From Streptococcus pneumoniae (lineage in GTDB: Bacteria > Bacillota > Bacilli > Lactobacillales > Streptococcaceae), in assembly GCA_040719455.1 (NCBI GenBank), contig JBFDTN010000001.1, positions 248,001 to 312,000 on the forward strand: a stretch of DNA of 64,000 bases, in the 5' to 3' direction. Shown in pieces: positions 16,501 through 26,402 of the stretch. Under the pieces are notes generated by a model. The model ran no database searches. It was not told where the DNA came from and saw nothing but the letters and a program-made list of their open reading frames with translations. Position numbers and translations under genes: made by a program. Every line of letters starts with the position of its first letter. The stretch's first letter is position 1.

Positions 16501-18474
16501 TTACAAGACAAACTCGCTCATGCCAAGATTTCGCTGAAAGGCGCATTTCAGGTCTTTGAGCCAGAGGATAATCAGGCCTTCTATGACCAGTATGTCAAAA
16601 CAGGAACAACACTCCAGGTTATAACCAAAATGACGGTGAAAGATAGCTTGTACGGCAAGACTACAAGCTACCAAAACAAGGCCTACCAAGTAGATTTTGG
16701 GAACGGCTACGAAACGGAGGAAGTGGTCAACACACTTGTGTCCCCTGAACCTAAGAAAGAAAATCTGAACAAGGATAAGGTGGACATTAATGGGAAGGCT
16801 ATGCTCGTTGGTTCTCAAAATTTCTATACGCTAACCTGGGATTTGGACCAGTATCAAGGGATTCAGGCAGCCAAGGAACAGATTGAAAAAGGCTTTTACT
16901 TTGTGGATGACTACCCAGAAGAAGCCGTTCTTCCAGATAGCACAGCGATTCGTGTCATCAATCAGGCTGGAGAGACGGTCTCAGGGATTATAGTCAAAAA
17001 TTTTGCGACCTTGTCAGAAGCACCTCAAGCTCTTCAGGACGCACTTGGAAAACGAGGAATCACTCCAAAAGGAGCTTTTCAAGTCTTTGAGCCAGAAGAC
17101 CCCCAAGCCTTTTACGAGACCTATGTGAAAACAGGTCAGAGCTTGACCCTTATCAATCCCATGACGGTTCGTAAGGAACTGTATAACACAGGTAAAACTT
17201 ATGAAAATGTCGGCTATCAGGTTGATTTTGGAATGGCTTATGAGACCAACACGGTGACCAATCATGTGCCTGTGGTGAAGCCTATTAAGTCCAATACCAA
17301 TCAAGCGGGGATTTCTATTGATGGCAAAACCGTGCTCCCAAATACCGTGAACTATTACAAGATTAGCTTAGACTATAGCCAGTATAAGGACATGGTGGTG
17401 ACAGAAGATGCTCTCGCTAAAGGCTTTTACATGGTCGATGATTACCCTGAAGAGGCGCTTGAGCTGAATCCTGACGGAATTCAGGTCATGGATCAGGATG
17501 GGAATTTGGTCAAAGGACTGTCTGTAACAGCGTATGCTAGTCTATCAGAAGCACCTAAAGTCGTTCAAGAGGCCATGGCAGCTCGTTCCTTTACCCCCAA
17601 AGGAGCTATTCAAGTCTTTACGGCTGATGATCCGAAAGCCTTTTATGAGACCTATGTCAAAACTGGTCAAACACTTGTTGTTACGACTCCCATGACCGTT
17701 AAAAATGAGCTGACAAAAACAGGTGGTCAGTATGAAAATACGGCCTATCAGATTGATTTTGGTCTTGCTTATGTGACTGAGACGGTCGTAAACAACGTAC
17801 CAAAACTAGACCCTCAAAAAGATGTGGTGATTGACTTATCTCATAAAGAGGACAGTCTTGATGGGAAAGCTATTTCTCTTCATCAGATTTTTAACTATCT
17901 CTTAGTAGGATCTCTCATTCCAAGCAATCGCGCAACTGCTCTCGTGGATTACCGCTTTGAAGATGACTACGATGAGACACATGATGCCTATAACGGCGTC
18001 TACCAAGCCTACACCTTGGTGGATGTGACCTTAAAAGACGGAACGGTTTTATCAAAAGGGACGGAAGTGACCAAGTATACCCTACAACAGGTGGATCAAA
18101 CAAATGGAAAAGTGACCATTTCCTTTGACCAAGCCTTTTTAGAGAATGTGTCAGATAAGTCAGAATTTCAGGCAGATGTCTATCTACAGATGGAGCGGAT
18201 TGCGTCAGGTCAGGTAGAAAATACCTATGATCATGTGGTGAATGGCTATGTCCTTCGTTCAAATACGGTTCAAACCAATACGCCTGAGCCAGAAACACCG
18301 ACTCCTGACTTGCCTGATTCCTTGCGACCACTAACGCCAACTCCAGAAGCAACTCTTCCTGCAGCTATCCTACCACGTACGGGAGAAAGTAGCTCACTCT
18401 TTGGCTTGGTGGGAGGAGGTATTCTCCTTGGCTTCGCTTTCGGTCTGTCTAAACGAAAAATGGAGGAAAACTAG
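13564..18474 (+). CDS. Antigen I/II-like LPXTG surface adhesin
   Basis: 1636 residues from the ATG at 13564, which has AAGGA at good spacing; in-frame ATGs at 13513 and 13558 lack a better site. A signal peptide ends near 'APVAQADE' (about residue 50). Then come an alanine-rich coiled-coil A region (about 100-380), a V-type lectin-like domain (380-640), a proline-rich segment (640-720) and C-terminal beta domains. Three of these repeat a 'YTLTWDLDQY...DDYPEEA' block near 907, 1084 and 1261. The LPRTG sortase signal, hydrophobic span and basic tail end the protein. The family binds salivary and host glycoproteins; on this ICE type it may also promote mating contact or biofilm (inference). Confidence 0.93.
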   Translation: MTKQWNHHFLVNQEKGEKHVLRKSKKYRTLCSVALGTVMTAVVAWGAPVAQADEVETTAPSVDTVRLTENPATNLPEAQPSSLVEQTDSLASTGQSSGAMTVTVPHDTVTQAVNQAKAEGVTTIQDEPMDLGNTTTAKETAHQLEVAERDAAKQAESISKVTASYHAEKENYKREKTRIETQNESLNAAYKEANQAGNSLSSFVSEKVSEVKANDATAEVTVTTREVSSGDGSSPSSYKDYREVVSKIDQENKDNLAAYLKKKELADELAAKNLLIQKENEAGIAKANAENEAIEQRNQEKKRAVDEANKAGQAAVDAANRRNQQLVTDRANEIAAITKRNHEKEEAAKKENAAIDAYNAKEQERYKRELAEISKGVEGYISEALAQALNLNNGEPQAKHGAGTRNPDRIISTGDAMLGGYSNILDSTGFFVYDSFKTGETLSFTYHNLKKASFDGKKITKVAYDITNLTSPVGTNAVKLVVPNDPTEGFIAYRNDGTGDWRTDKMEFRVKAKYFLEDGTQVSFTKEKPGVFTYSSLNHNDIGLEYVKDSSGKFVPINGSTIQVTNEGLARSLSANRSSDLNLPEEWDTSSSRYAYKGAIVSTTTSGNTYTVTFGQGDMPTQVGGKTYWFALNTLPVARTVTPYRPKPHVKADLEPVPDPLTADPQTFTPKPFTPDPLVTFTPQPLEKVTQPSLMLTKVLEPTKPTPEPLPKVPQVPTIHYHEYRLTTTPAIMKEVVNSDQENIHEKQVAKDSTVIYPLTVDDLSPNREKTMSLTFEDYLPAGYHVDLTKTQLENPDYDVTFVEDKNFVTLTAKEGLLEQVNKELNKSYSLVTPKLYGQVQQDGATYSNSYKLLINKGMPNFYTVTSNIVTVRTPGDGETTSYIQPHKENQNADDVVINDTVVAFGSTNHYTLTWDLDQYKGDTSSKEMIARGFFYVDDYPEEALDLVENGVTITTLDGKIVSGIATTAYASLQEAPKELQDKLAHAKISLKGAFQVFEPEDNQAFYDQYVKTGTTLQVITKMTVKDSLYGKTTSYQNKAYQVDFGNGYETEEVVNTLVSPEPKKENLNKDKVDINGKAMLVGSQNFYTLTWDLDQYQGIQAAKEQIEKGFYFVDDYPEEAVLPDSTAIRVINQAGETVSGIIVKNFATLSEAPQALQDALGKRGITPKGAFQVFEPEDPQAFYETYVKTGQSLTLINPMTVRKELYNTGKTYENVGYQVDFGMAYETNTVTNHVPVVKPIKSNTNQAGISIDGKTVLPNTVNYYKISLDYSQYKDMVVTEDALAKGFYMVDDYPEEALELNPDGIQVMDQDGNLVKGLSVTAYASLSEAPKVVQEAMAARSFTPKGAIQVFTADDPKAFYETYVKTGQTLVVTTPMTVKNELTKTGGQYENTAYQIDFGLAYVTETVVNNVPKLDPQKDVVIDLSHKEDSLDGKAISLHQIFNYLLVGSLIPSNRATALVDYRFEDDYDETHDAYNGVYQAYTLVDVTLKDGTVLSKGTEVTKYTLQQVDQTNGKVTISFDQAFLENVSDKSEFQADVYLQMERIASGQVENTYDHVVNGYVLRSNTVQTNTPEPETPTPDLPDSLRPLTPTPEATLPAAILPRTGESSSLFGLVGGGILLGFAFGLSKRKMEEN

Positions 18475-18669
18475 ATGAAAGCAAAAACGATTTATGACAC
18501 TGATTCTGACTATGATGGACTAACGGATGCCCAGGAATTAGCCCTTGGCACCAATCCCTTTAGTCCAGATACCGATGGGGATGGAAAAACAGACCTTGAA
18601 GAAGTAGAAGAGGGACGTCTTCCTACTTTGCACCAAGAAAAGGAGACGAGTTATGACCTGGACCTTTGA
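18475..18669 (+). CDS. Small TSP3-like calcium-binding protein, 64 aa
   Basis: 64 residues with two Asp-rich loops ([11 protein letters not shown] and DTDGDGKTD) and '[14 protein letters not shown]' between them. This is the thrombospondin type 3/dockerin-like calcium repeat. There is no signal peptide, so either it stays in the cytosol or leaves by another route. The ATG directly follows the adhesin stop, with GGAGG in the adhesin end. Such repeats often occur within surface proteins, so it might be a split-off piece; it has its own ribosome site and stop. Confidence 0.7.
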   Translation: MKAKTIYDTDSDYDGLTDAQELALGTNPFSPDTDGDGKTDLEEVEEGRLPTLHQEKETSYDLDL

Positions 18670-19204
18670 CACTATGAAAGCGACACTTTCAGATATGGCA
18701 AGGGGCAATTATGAGGACTTTGTCAAGGCTTTATTTGCCATGGAATTCAGTATTTCAAATCCCAGTCTTCTTCATCAGCTCTATCTGGACTTTATGGAGG
18801 TGGATGATTTGTCCTTGGTCCACGAGGATTTATGGCTAAGGGCTGAGCAGTATCGGGAAATCTTGAAAACAGACATCACGGATTTGTTAGAAAAACTCTA
18901 TCGAACAGGAGAAGGCTCTAGCTTTATCATGGAGACCATTTCCTCCAACAGTATTTCTGAAACCCTAGAGCACTATGATGTTTTAGAAGCTGATGAGTAT
19001 TCGTCTTTGGCTTTAGAAACCTTGCAGGACATTATCCAAAAGGACCTCTCCCTCACGAGTCACGATTATTTTGGGGATGTGACCTTAATTGCCTTACACA
19101 AGGATTTGCTTGATGGAAACAGCTCCTTTTTATACCAGTATGTGACGGGGCTCCTCGACACACCCCTACCGACTCAAAACCAGAGGACCTTGGTCCTAGA
19201 CTAA
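18653..19204 (+). CDS. Hypothetical acidic ICE protein, 183 aa
   Basis: Not recognised. Acidic, helical, cytosolic. The ATG at 18653 lies inside the 64-residue gene and follows AAAGGAG, so the three genes from the adhesin onward form one operon. A hairpin terminator follows directly. Codon use is that of the backbone. Confidence 0.75.
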   Translation: MTWTFDTMKATLSDMARGNYEDFVKALFAMEFSISNPSLLHQLYLDFMEVDDLSLVHEDLWLRAEQYREILKTDITDLLEKLYRTGEGSSFIMETISSNSISETLEHYDVLEADEYSSLALETLQDIIQKDLSLTSHDYFGDVTLIALHKDLLDGNSSFLYQYVTGLLDTPLPTQNQRTLVLD

Positions 19205-19205
19205 A

Positions 19206-19239
19206 ACAAAGGGCTGAGAGCTTCTCTTAGCCCTTTTGT
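19206..19239 (+). terminator. Hairpin terminator or attenuator before the SNF2 gene
   Basis: ACAAAGGGCTGAGAG pairs with CTCTTAGCCCTTTTGT around a CTT loop, followed by T-rich sequence. It ends immediately before the next ribosome site, so partial read-through into the SNF2 gene is likely. Confidence 0.7.
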
Positions 19240-19252
19240 AATGGAGAAGAGA

Positions 19253-22200
19253 ATGAATCAAGAACAATTATTAGACATGTTACGAGGGAGTATTCCTCGT
19301 GACAAGCGGATATTAGAATCCTTTTTACACTATCAAGCTGTCCACTTTGATGAGGAATGGCAGATACTGGTAAGGGAGTTTAGGCTAGAAAAAAGAGAAC
19401 AACCAGCACCAGTCCAGGTGTTTCACGTTGAGACAGATCTTTCTGCTTTTGTGAAAGCAAGTCCCTTTGAAGCTGCCCATGATTTAGTGACGTACACGCA
19501 AAGCTTTGGCCAAACTGGTTTAGAGAAGCTCTCCCAACTGACGGCAGATGAGAAGACCTTGGTCATTGAAGTGGCCCTATATAATTTGGCGACACGATTT
19601 CAACTCTTGGATCAGGAGGGGGCTTATCAGTCCATTTCAATAGCTTCTCTTTTATCAAAAAGTGAGCAGGCAAATCTCGTCAATGTATGCCGAGTCGCCA
19701 ATAACCTGTCAGACCGTATCAGCCGTGATATTGAGCAGTTTCTCCTGACCTATGAACCAGAGGTAGAAGAAAAGTCGATTGAAGAAGAGGAGCTACAACC
19801 GATTCAAGAAGTGAGCTTTCGAGAGGATGGCTATTCTATCGTTGCGAGTTTAGAGGAGGACCTATCGCAACTGGATATACGGACAGGACAGACCGAACAT
19901 TTACCTCCTTATGAAGAGTTGACACTCACTCAAAAGTTTGAGATTCTGAGTCATTTTGACCATATACGAAACAATCTTCCTAAGCTACCAGATTTTAGAC
20001 GTGGTGCGTTTGACAATGAGATGGAAATGGTTCCTGTCTATGAGGGAGATAACCTCCTCACCTATGTGGAGGCAAATGGCGATGTCTTTGAACTGAAGCG
20101 TCCGCTCACGAGTCTCGAAGAAGTCGCCTTAGGTGAGATTGGACGGGCCGTCCGAGCAGAAAATCAGAATGCCTTGCTTCAAGCAGGAATTGTTTTAGAG
20201 GATGTTCAGCCTGAACAGGTAGACATTTTCCTTGATGCGGCTGGCCGCTTCCGTTTGAAAACGGAGGACTTAACCTTATTAGGCGATTATCCAAAGGCAC
20301 GTGTCACCCAACTAGCCTTAGCTACGGAACTGCTTCAAATGGGCTTGTCTCATGAAAAAGTTCGCTTTTTCTTGACCAGTCATCTGGCATTAGAGGAGCT
20401 GCGGACGATTGCCTTTGCCTTCTTACATGAACAAGTGACTCTCGAAGACGCCAAAGCCTTTGAAGAGGCCAAGCTAGAACAGCCTGATTTAGTTTTTCGA
20501 GACTGGAAAGAAGAGCTTCATCAACCTGAACCTGAAATCGTCACTCCTCCGCAAGGATATGATAATCCACTGGTTCAGAAAGTTCTTGACCTCTATCCTA
20601 TTGGTTCCATGGTAACTTACAAGGGACAGGAGTTTAAGGTTCTAGCCATTGAAGATGCCCGCTTAAATGACTTGATACGGATTGAACTTCAAAATGACTT
20701 CAGTTATCTGATTGAAGAAAATCCAGTCCTCTATTTACGGAATCTGGAAGAAATTACGAATGCCGTTCACGTGCCAACTCAGGAAGTTGAAGTGGAGGAA
20801 GAACCACAGGAACTAGACCTCTTTTCGTTCTTAGATGAGACAGAGGAGGAAGCTCCTGTCCCTCTTGGGAATTTAGATAGTCACGAAGAGCTAGAAAGCG
20901 TAGACGAGAAATCCCCTAGCCCTGTTGAAAGACCATCTGAACCCTTAACAGATTTCCAGTTTCCAGAAGATTTGACAGACTTTTATCCAAAGACGGCAAG
21001 AGACAAGGTAGAAACTAATATTGCGGCCATTCGACTTGTGAAAAAACTTGAAGAAGAGAAGCGTCAAGCAACATCAAGTGAACAGGAATTACTTGCCAAA
21101 TATGTCGGCTGGGGAGGGCTAGCCAATAGTTTCTTTGACGAGTACAACCCTCAGTTTTCTATGGAGAGGGAGGTATTAAAAGCCTTAGTGTCGGATAAGG
21201 AATACTCCGACATGAAACAATCGTCTCTTACGGCCTATTATACTGATCCAGCAATTATCCGACAGATGTGGCAAAAACTAGAGGCAGACGGCTTTAGAGG
21301 TGGGAAAATCCTAGACCCTTCTATGGGGACTGGAAACTTCTTTGCGGCTATGCCCAACCACTTACGAGAAGCAAGTGAGTTGTACGGAGTGGAGTTGGAT
21401 ACCATAACAGGGGCCATTGCGAGCTACCTCCACCCTACTGCTCACATTGAGGTAAAAGGGTTTGAGACGGTTGCCTTTCAGAATGATAGTTTTGATTTAG
21501 TGATGTCAAACGTGCCCTTTGCGAATATTAGGATTGCGGATAACACCTATGACAAGCCCTATATGATCCATGATTACTTTGTCAAAAAGTCTCTGGATTT
21601 AGTCCATGACGGTGGGCAAGTGGCGATTATCTCCTCAACTGGTACTATGGACAAACGAACGGAAAATATCCTACAGGATATTCGAGAGACAACAGACTTT
21701 CTTGGAGGAGTACGCTTGCCTGAGACAGCCTTTAGGGCCATTGCAGGGACCAATGTGACAACCGATATCTTGTTCTTCCAAAAGCACTTGAATAAGGGCT
21801 ATCAGGCAGATGAACTGGCTTTCTCAGGGTCGATTCGCTATGAAAAAGACGACCGCATTTGGCTCAATCCTTATTTTGACGGAGAGTACAACCCTCAGGT
21901 TTTAGGGACCTATCAGGTTAGGAATTTTAATGGCGGGACACTATCTGTAAAAGCAAGCCAGGACCATTTGATGGACGCCTTATCAGAAGCCTTAGGGAAT
22001 GTCAAAGCACCAAGAATGATAGATGCTTCTGAAGTCCTCATTAACCCAGAGGTTCTGGTAAAACAAGTGGTAGATCAGGCCATTCCACAAGATATTCGAG
22101 AGACTCTTGGCCAGTATAGTTTTGGCTATAAGGGTTCCACTATTTACTACCGTGACAATCAAGGGATTCGTATCGGGACCAAGACGGAAGAAATCAGCTA

Positions 22201-25200
22201 CTATGTCGATGAAGAAGGAGTTTTTAAAGCATGGGACACTAAACACTCTCAGAAACAGATTGACCGCTTTAATGCCTTAGAAGTAACGGATAGCACAGCT
22301 CTTGATGTCTATGTGACAGAGGATGCGGCAAAACGTGGGCAGTTTAAAGGCTATTTCAAAAAGACAGTCTTTTATGAAGCTCCCTTGTCTGAGAAAGAAA
22401 TCGCCCGAATTAAGGGCATGGTGGATATCCGAAATGCCTATCAAGAGGTCATTGCCATTCAACGCTATTATGACTATGACAAGGAAGAGTTTGCACGCTT
22501 ACTCGGAAAACTCAATCGCACCTATGATCATTTTGTCAAGCAATTTGGTTATTTGAATAGTGCTGTGAATCGCAATCTCTTTGACAGTGATGATAAGTAT
22601 TCACTTCTTGCCAGCCTTGAGGATGAAGGTCTAGATCCGAGTGGAAAGACAGTCATTTATACCAAATCTCTTGCCTTTGAAAAAGCCCTCGTACGCCCTG
22701 AAAAAGAAGTGACAGCAGTTTCCTCTGCTCTGGACGCTCTCAACTCCAGTCTTTCTGATGGTCGTGGGGTGGACTTTGACTATATGATGTCCATTTATCC
22801 TGTAGAGTCTAAAGAAAGCCTGATTGAAGAATTAGGAGACCAGATTATTCCTGACCCAGAATCCTATCTCAAAGGAAACCTCAAGTATGTCTCACGTCAG
22901 GACTTCTTATCAGGTGATGTAGTGACAAAACTAGAAGTAGTGGACCTACTCATCAAGCAGGACAATCATGATTTCAACTGGAGCTATTATGAGGGACTAC
23001 TTGAAGAAGTGCGTCCACAGCGAGTCACCTTAGCGGATATAGATTATCGTATTGGATCCCGCTGGATTCCCCTAGCTGTGTATGGGAAATTTGCCTATGA
23101 AACCTTTATGGGACAGAGCGTTGACTTATCGGATTCGGTGCTGGATACGGTCTTATCCACTAGTCCGATTGACGGGACCATTTCGTATCACTCTACATTT
23201 GCCTATACTTATTCGACAGCAAAGGATAGAAGCCTTGGAGTTCCTGCTTCACGGTATGATACAGGGCGGAAAATCTTTGAAAATCTCCTTAATTCCAATC
23301 AACCGACCATCACCAAACAAATCGTTGAAGGCGACAAGAAAAAGAATGTGACCGATGTCGAAAAAACAACGGTTCTTCGTGCCAAAGAAACCAATCTCCA
23401 AGAACTCTTTCAAGACTTTGTCTCCCGTTATCCAGATGTCGGGGAGCTGATTGAGAAGACCTATAACAGTCTCTATAATCGAACGGTGTCAAAGGTCTAT
23501 GATGGTAGTCGTCTAGAGATTGACGGATTGGCCCAACATATCTCCTTACGTCCCCACCAACAAAATGCCATTCAGCGCATTGTGGAGGAAAAACGTGCTC
23601 TCTTAGCCCATGAAGTGGGGTCAGGAAAGACCTTAACCATGCTTGGGGCAGGCTTTAAACTGAAGGAACTGGGAATGGTGCATAAGCCTCTTTATGTCGT
23701 GCCGTCGAGCTTAACAGCTCAATTTGGCCAAGAAATCATGAAGTTCTTTCCGACCAAAAAGGTCTATGTGACAACCAAGAAAGACTTCGCAAAAGCGAAG
23801 CGCAAGCAGTTTGTTTCACGGATTATTACAGGAGATTATGATGCCATTGTGATTGGAGATTCTCAGTTTGAAAAGATTCCCATGAGCCAAGAAAAGCAGG
23901 TGGCTTATATTGAAGACAAATTAGAGCAACTCAGAGAAATCAAGCTAGGGAGCGATAGCGAATACACCGTCAAAGAAGCAGAACGTTCGATCAAGGGCTT
24001 AGAAAGTCGATTAGAAGAACTCCAAAAACTGGAGCGAGATACCTTTATTGAGTTTGAGAATCTAGGGATTGATTTTCTTTTTGTGGATGAAGCCCACCAT
24101 TTCAAAAATATCCGACCGATTACTGGTCTAGGCAATGTCGCAGGCATTACCAATACCACTTCTAAAAAGAACGTGGATATGGAAATGAAAGTGAGACAGG
24201 TTCAGGCAGAGCATGACAATCGCAATGTCGTTTTTGCGACAGGAACTCCTGTTTCAAACTCCATTAGCGAACTCTACACCATGATGAATTATATCCAGCC
24301 AGATGTCTTGGAGCGTTACCAGGTTGTGAATTTTGATTCATGGGTTGGAGCCTTTGGCAATATTGAAAATTCCATGGAATTAGCGCCAACGGGTGATAAG
24401 TATCAGCCTAAGAAACGCTTTAAGAAGTTTGTGAATCTCCCTGAGCTTATGCGGATTTACAAGGAAACAGCCGATATTCAGACATCTGATATGCTTGATT
24501 TACCAGTCCCAGAAGCCAAGGTCATTGCGGTAGAAAGTGAGTTAACAGATGCCCAAAAGGACTATTTGAAAGAGTTGGTTGCAAGGTCTGACGCCATTAA
24601 ATCAGGAAGTGTCGATCCAAGTCAGGATAACATGTTAAAGGTGACTGGCGAAGCAAGAAAACTAGCCATTGATATGCGTCTAATTGATTCTTCTTATACC
24701 TTATTAGACAATCAGAAGATTCTACAAGTGGTCGATAATGTCGAGCGGATTTATCGAGAAGGAGAAGAGGACAAAGCCACTCAAATGATTTTCTCGGACA
24801 TTGGGACACCTAAGAGCAAGGACGGAGGTTTTGATGTTTATAATGAAATCAAAGACCTTTTAGTGGATCGAGGGATACCAAGAGAGCAGATTGCCTTTGT
24901 CCATGATGCCAATACCGACGAGAAGAAGAACTCTTTGTCTAGAAAGGTTAACAGTGGTGAGGTTCGGATTCTCATGGCATCAACTGAAAAAGGAGGGACA
25001 GGTTTAAACGTCCAATCACGCATGAAAGCTGTTCACCACCTAGATGTGCCGTGGAGACCAAGTGATATTACTCAACGCAACGGAAGATTGATTCGACAAG
25101 GGAATCAGTATACCGAAGTGGACATTTATCACTATATTACCAAAGGATCATTTGATAATTACTTGTGGGCAACACAAGAGAATAAATTGCGCTACATTAA

Positions 25201-26020
25201 ACAAATCATGACTTCAAAAGACCCTGTCAGGTCAGCTGAAGACATTGACGAACAAACCATGACCGCTTCAGACTTTAAGGCTTTAGCGACGGGTAATCCC
25301 TATCTCAAACTTAAAATGGAGTTGGAAAATGAGTTGACAGTTCTGGAGAATCAAAAGCGAGCCTTCAATCGCTCGAAAGATGAATATCGCCATACCATTT
25401 CTTATTGTGAGAAACATCTACCAGTCTTAGAAAAGCGTCTTAGTCAGTACGACCGTGATATTGCCCAATCTCTGGCAACCAAACACCTCGACTTTATCAT
25501 GCGCTTTGATAACCAGGTCATGGATAATCGGGCAGAAGCGGGGGACTATTTGCGAAAACTCATCACTTATAACCGTTCTGAGACCAAGGAAGTCAAGACA
25601 TTGGCCTCCTTTAGGGGCTTTGAGCTGAAAATGGCGACAAGAGGACTCAGTGAGCCCTTACCAGAGACGGTATCGCTCACTATTTCAGGGGATAATCAGT
25701 ATTCTGTATCCCTTGATTTGAAATCAGGTGTGGGAACCATTCAGCGGATTACCAACGCTATTGACCATATCCTAGATGACCAGGAAAAGACGGAAGACAT
25801 GGTTCATAATCTCAAGGATAAGCTAGCAGTTGCACGAACGGAAGTAGAGAAAGTCTTTCCAAAAGAAGAGGACTATCAGCTGGTAAAGGCCAAATACGAT
25901 GTACTTGCCCCCTTAGTCGAACAAGAAGCGGATATGGAAGAGATTGATGCAGCACTCGCTCAATTCAATGAGACAGTCTTGCAGGTTGAACAGGAAGAAC
26001 AAATCTCTCTTGAATTTTAA
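19253..26020 (+). CDS. Giant SNF2-type helicase / N6-adenine methylase-like protein
   Basis: 2255 residues. The N-terminal third is poorly conserved and acidic. An N6-methyltransferase-like domain follows, with motif I DPSMGTGNF near 687 and an NVPF motif near 751 in place of the usual NPPF. The SNF2 helicase core has HEVGSGKTLT near 1456, FVDEAHHFKN near 1611, ATGTPVSNS, and helicase motifs 'GGTGLNVQ' and 'QRNGRLIRQG' near 1910-1950, then a coiled-coil end. The ATG at 19253 has GGAG at normal spacing; the ATG at 19241 lacks a site. This is a hallmark of ICESa2603/Tn5252-like elements and phage-like plasmids. Proposed roles are protection or remodelling of transferred DNA; NVPF leaves methylation activity uncertain. 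Confidence 0.9.
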   Translation: MNQEQLLDMLRGSIPRDKRILESFLHYQAVHFDEEWQILVREFRLEKREQPAPVQVFHVETDLSAFVKASPFEAAHDLVTYTQSFGQTGLEKLSQLTADEKTLVIEVALYNLATRFQLLDQEGAYQSISIASLLSKSEQANLVNVCRVANNLSDRISRDIEQFLLTYEPEVEEKSIEEEELQPIQEVSFREDGYSIVASLEEDLSQLDIRTGQTEHLPPYEELTLTQKFEILSHFDHIRNNLPKLPDFRRGAFDNEMEMVPVYEGDNLLTYVEANGDVFELKRPLTSLEEVALGEIGRAVRAENQNALLQAGIVLEDVQPEQVDIFLDAAGRFRLKTEDLTLLGDYPKARVTQLALATELLQMGLSHEKVRFFLTSHLALEELRTIAFAFLHEQVTLEDAKAFEEAKLEQPDLVFRDWKEELHQPEPEIVTPPQGYDNPLVQKVLDLYPIGSMVTYKGQEFKVLAIEDARLNDLIRIELQNDFSYLIEENPVLYLRNLEEITNAVHVPTQEVEVEEEPQELDLFSFLDETEEEAPVPLGNLDSHEELESVDEKSPSPVERPSEPLTDFQFPEDLTDFYPKTARDKVETNIAAIRLVKKLEEEKRQATSSEQELLAKYVGWGGLANSFFDEYNPQFSMEREVLKALVSDKEYSDMKQSSLTAYYTDPAIIRQMWQKLEADGFRGGKILDPSMGTGNFFAAMPNHLREASELYGVELDTITGAIASYLHPTAHIEVKGFETVAFQNDSFDLVMSNVPFANIRIADNTYDKPYMIHDYFVKKSLDLVHDGGQVAIISSTGTMDKRTENILQDIRETTDFLGGVRLPETAFRAIAGTNVTTDILFFQKHLNKGYQADELAFSGSIRYEKDDRIWLNPYFDGEYNPQVLGTYQVRNFNGGTLSVKASQDHLMDALSEALGNVKAPRMIDASEVLINPEVLVKQVVDQAIPQDIRETLGQYSFGYKGSTIYYRDNQGIRIGTKTEEISYYVDEEGVFKAWDTKHSQKQIDRFNALEVTDSTALDVYVTEDAAKRGQFKGYFKKTVFYEAPLSEKEIARIKGMVDIRNAYQEVIAIQRYYDYDKEEFARLLGKLNRTYDHFVKQFGYLNSAVNRNLFDSDDKYSLLASLEDEGLDPSGKTVIYTKSLAFEKALVRPEKEVTAVSSALDALNSSLSDGRGVDFDYMMSIYPVESKESLIEELGDQIIPDPESYLKGNLKYVSRQDFLSGDVVTKLEVVDLLIKQDNHDFNWSYYEGLLEEVRPQRVTLADIDYRIGSRWIPLAVYGKFAYETFMGQSVDLSDSVLDTVLSTSPIDGTISYHSTFAYTYSTAKDRSLGVPASRYDTGRKIFENLLNSNQPTITKQIVEGDKKKNVTDVEKTTVLRAKETNLQELFQDFVSRYPDVGELIEKTYNSLYNRTVSKVYDGSRLEIDGLAQHISLRPHQQNAIQRIVEEKRALLAHEVGSGKTLTMLGAGFKLKELGMVHKPLYVVPSSLTAQFGQEIMKFFPTKKVYVTTKKDFAKAKRKQFVSRIITGDYDAIVIGDSQFEKIPMSQEKQVAYIEDKLEQLREIKLGSDSEYTVKEAERSIKGLESRLEELQKLERDTFIEFENLGIDFLFVDEAHHFKNIRPITGLGNVAGITNTTSKKNVDMEMKVRQVQAEHDNRNVVFATGTPVSNSISELYTMMNYIQPDVLERYQVVNFDSWVGAFGNIENSMELAPTGDKYQPKKRFKKFVNLPELMRIYKETADIQTSDMLDLPVPEAKVIAVESELTDAQKDYLKELVARSDAIKSGSVDPSQDNMLKVTGEARKLAIDMRLIDSSYTLLDNQKILQVVDNVERIYREGEEDKATQMIFSDIGTPKSKDGGFDVYNEIKDLLVDRGIPREQIAFVHDANTDEKKNSLSRKVNSGEVRILMASTEKGGTGLNVQSRMKAVHHLDVPWRPSDITQRNGRLIRQGNQYTEVDIYHYITKGSFDNYLWATQENKLRYIKQIMTSKDPVRSAEDIDEQTMTASDFKALATGNPYLKLKMELENELTVLENQKRAFNRSKDEYRHTISYCEKHLPVLEKRLSQYDRDIAQSLATKHLDFIMRFDNQVMDNRAEAGDYLRKLITYNRSETKEVKTLASFRGFELKMATRGLSEPLPETVSLTISGDNQYSVSLDLKSGVGTIQRITNAIDHILDDQEKTEDMVHNLKDKLAVARTEVEKVFPKEEDYQLVKAKYDVLAPLVEQEADMEEIDAALAQFNETVLQVEQEEQISLEF

Positions 26021-26029
26021 GAAAAATGG

Positions 26030-26058
26030 CTGACAAAAATTTTTGAACGCGGTAAAAT
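26030..26058 (+). promoter_or_regulatory. Sigma-A type promoter
   Basis: CTGACA (26030-26035) and TAAAAT (26053-26058) are separated by 17 bases, 34 bases before the next ATG. It should drive the two small genes that follow. Confidence 0.65.
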
Positions 26059-26091
26059 GAAATCAAGAAATCACAAAAGGAGGAAAGAAAA

Positions 26092-26382
26092 ATGATTCAG
26101 ACAGTAGAAGACATGCGTTACCAACTAGAGGAGTGGCTAGCTCAAGGCTTTACCAGTCCAGAAGATAGGGTAAACTATCAATCCCTAAAGGAACAATACG
26201 AAGACGAAACCCTTGATTATAGCTTTTCAAAGCAAGAAATCATTGGTCAACTGGAGGTCATTATTGCGACTCGTGAGAATGACTTTCCAGACCTAGATGA
26301 AGTGACACGTGACGAGTATCTTGAGTTGGTGTCACAAGTAGGGGAGCTAGATGAGAATTTAGCTAATCATTATCGTAAGTAG
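26092..26382 (+). CDS. Hypothetical small ICE protein, 96 aa
   Basis: Acidic, soluble and helical; not recognised. AAAGGAGG precedes the ATG and a good promoter lies at 26030. It is cotranscribed with the following membrane protein. Conserved position beside the SNF2 gene suggests a backbone gene. Confidence 0.75.
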   Translation: MIQTVEDMRYQLEEWLAQGFTSPEDRVNYQSLKEQYEDETLDYSFSKQEIIGQLEVIIATRENDFPDLDEVTRDEYLELVSQVGELDENLANHYRK

Positions 26383-26402
26383 TTGGGTTAGAAGGAGGGT
26401 TT

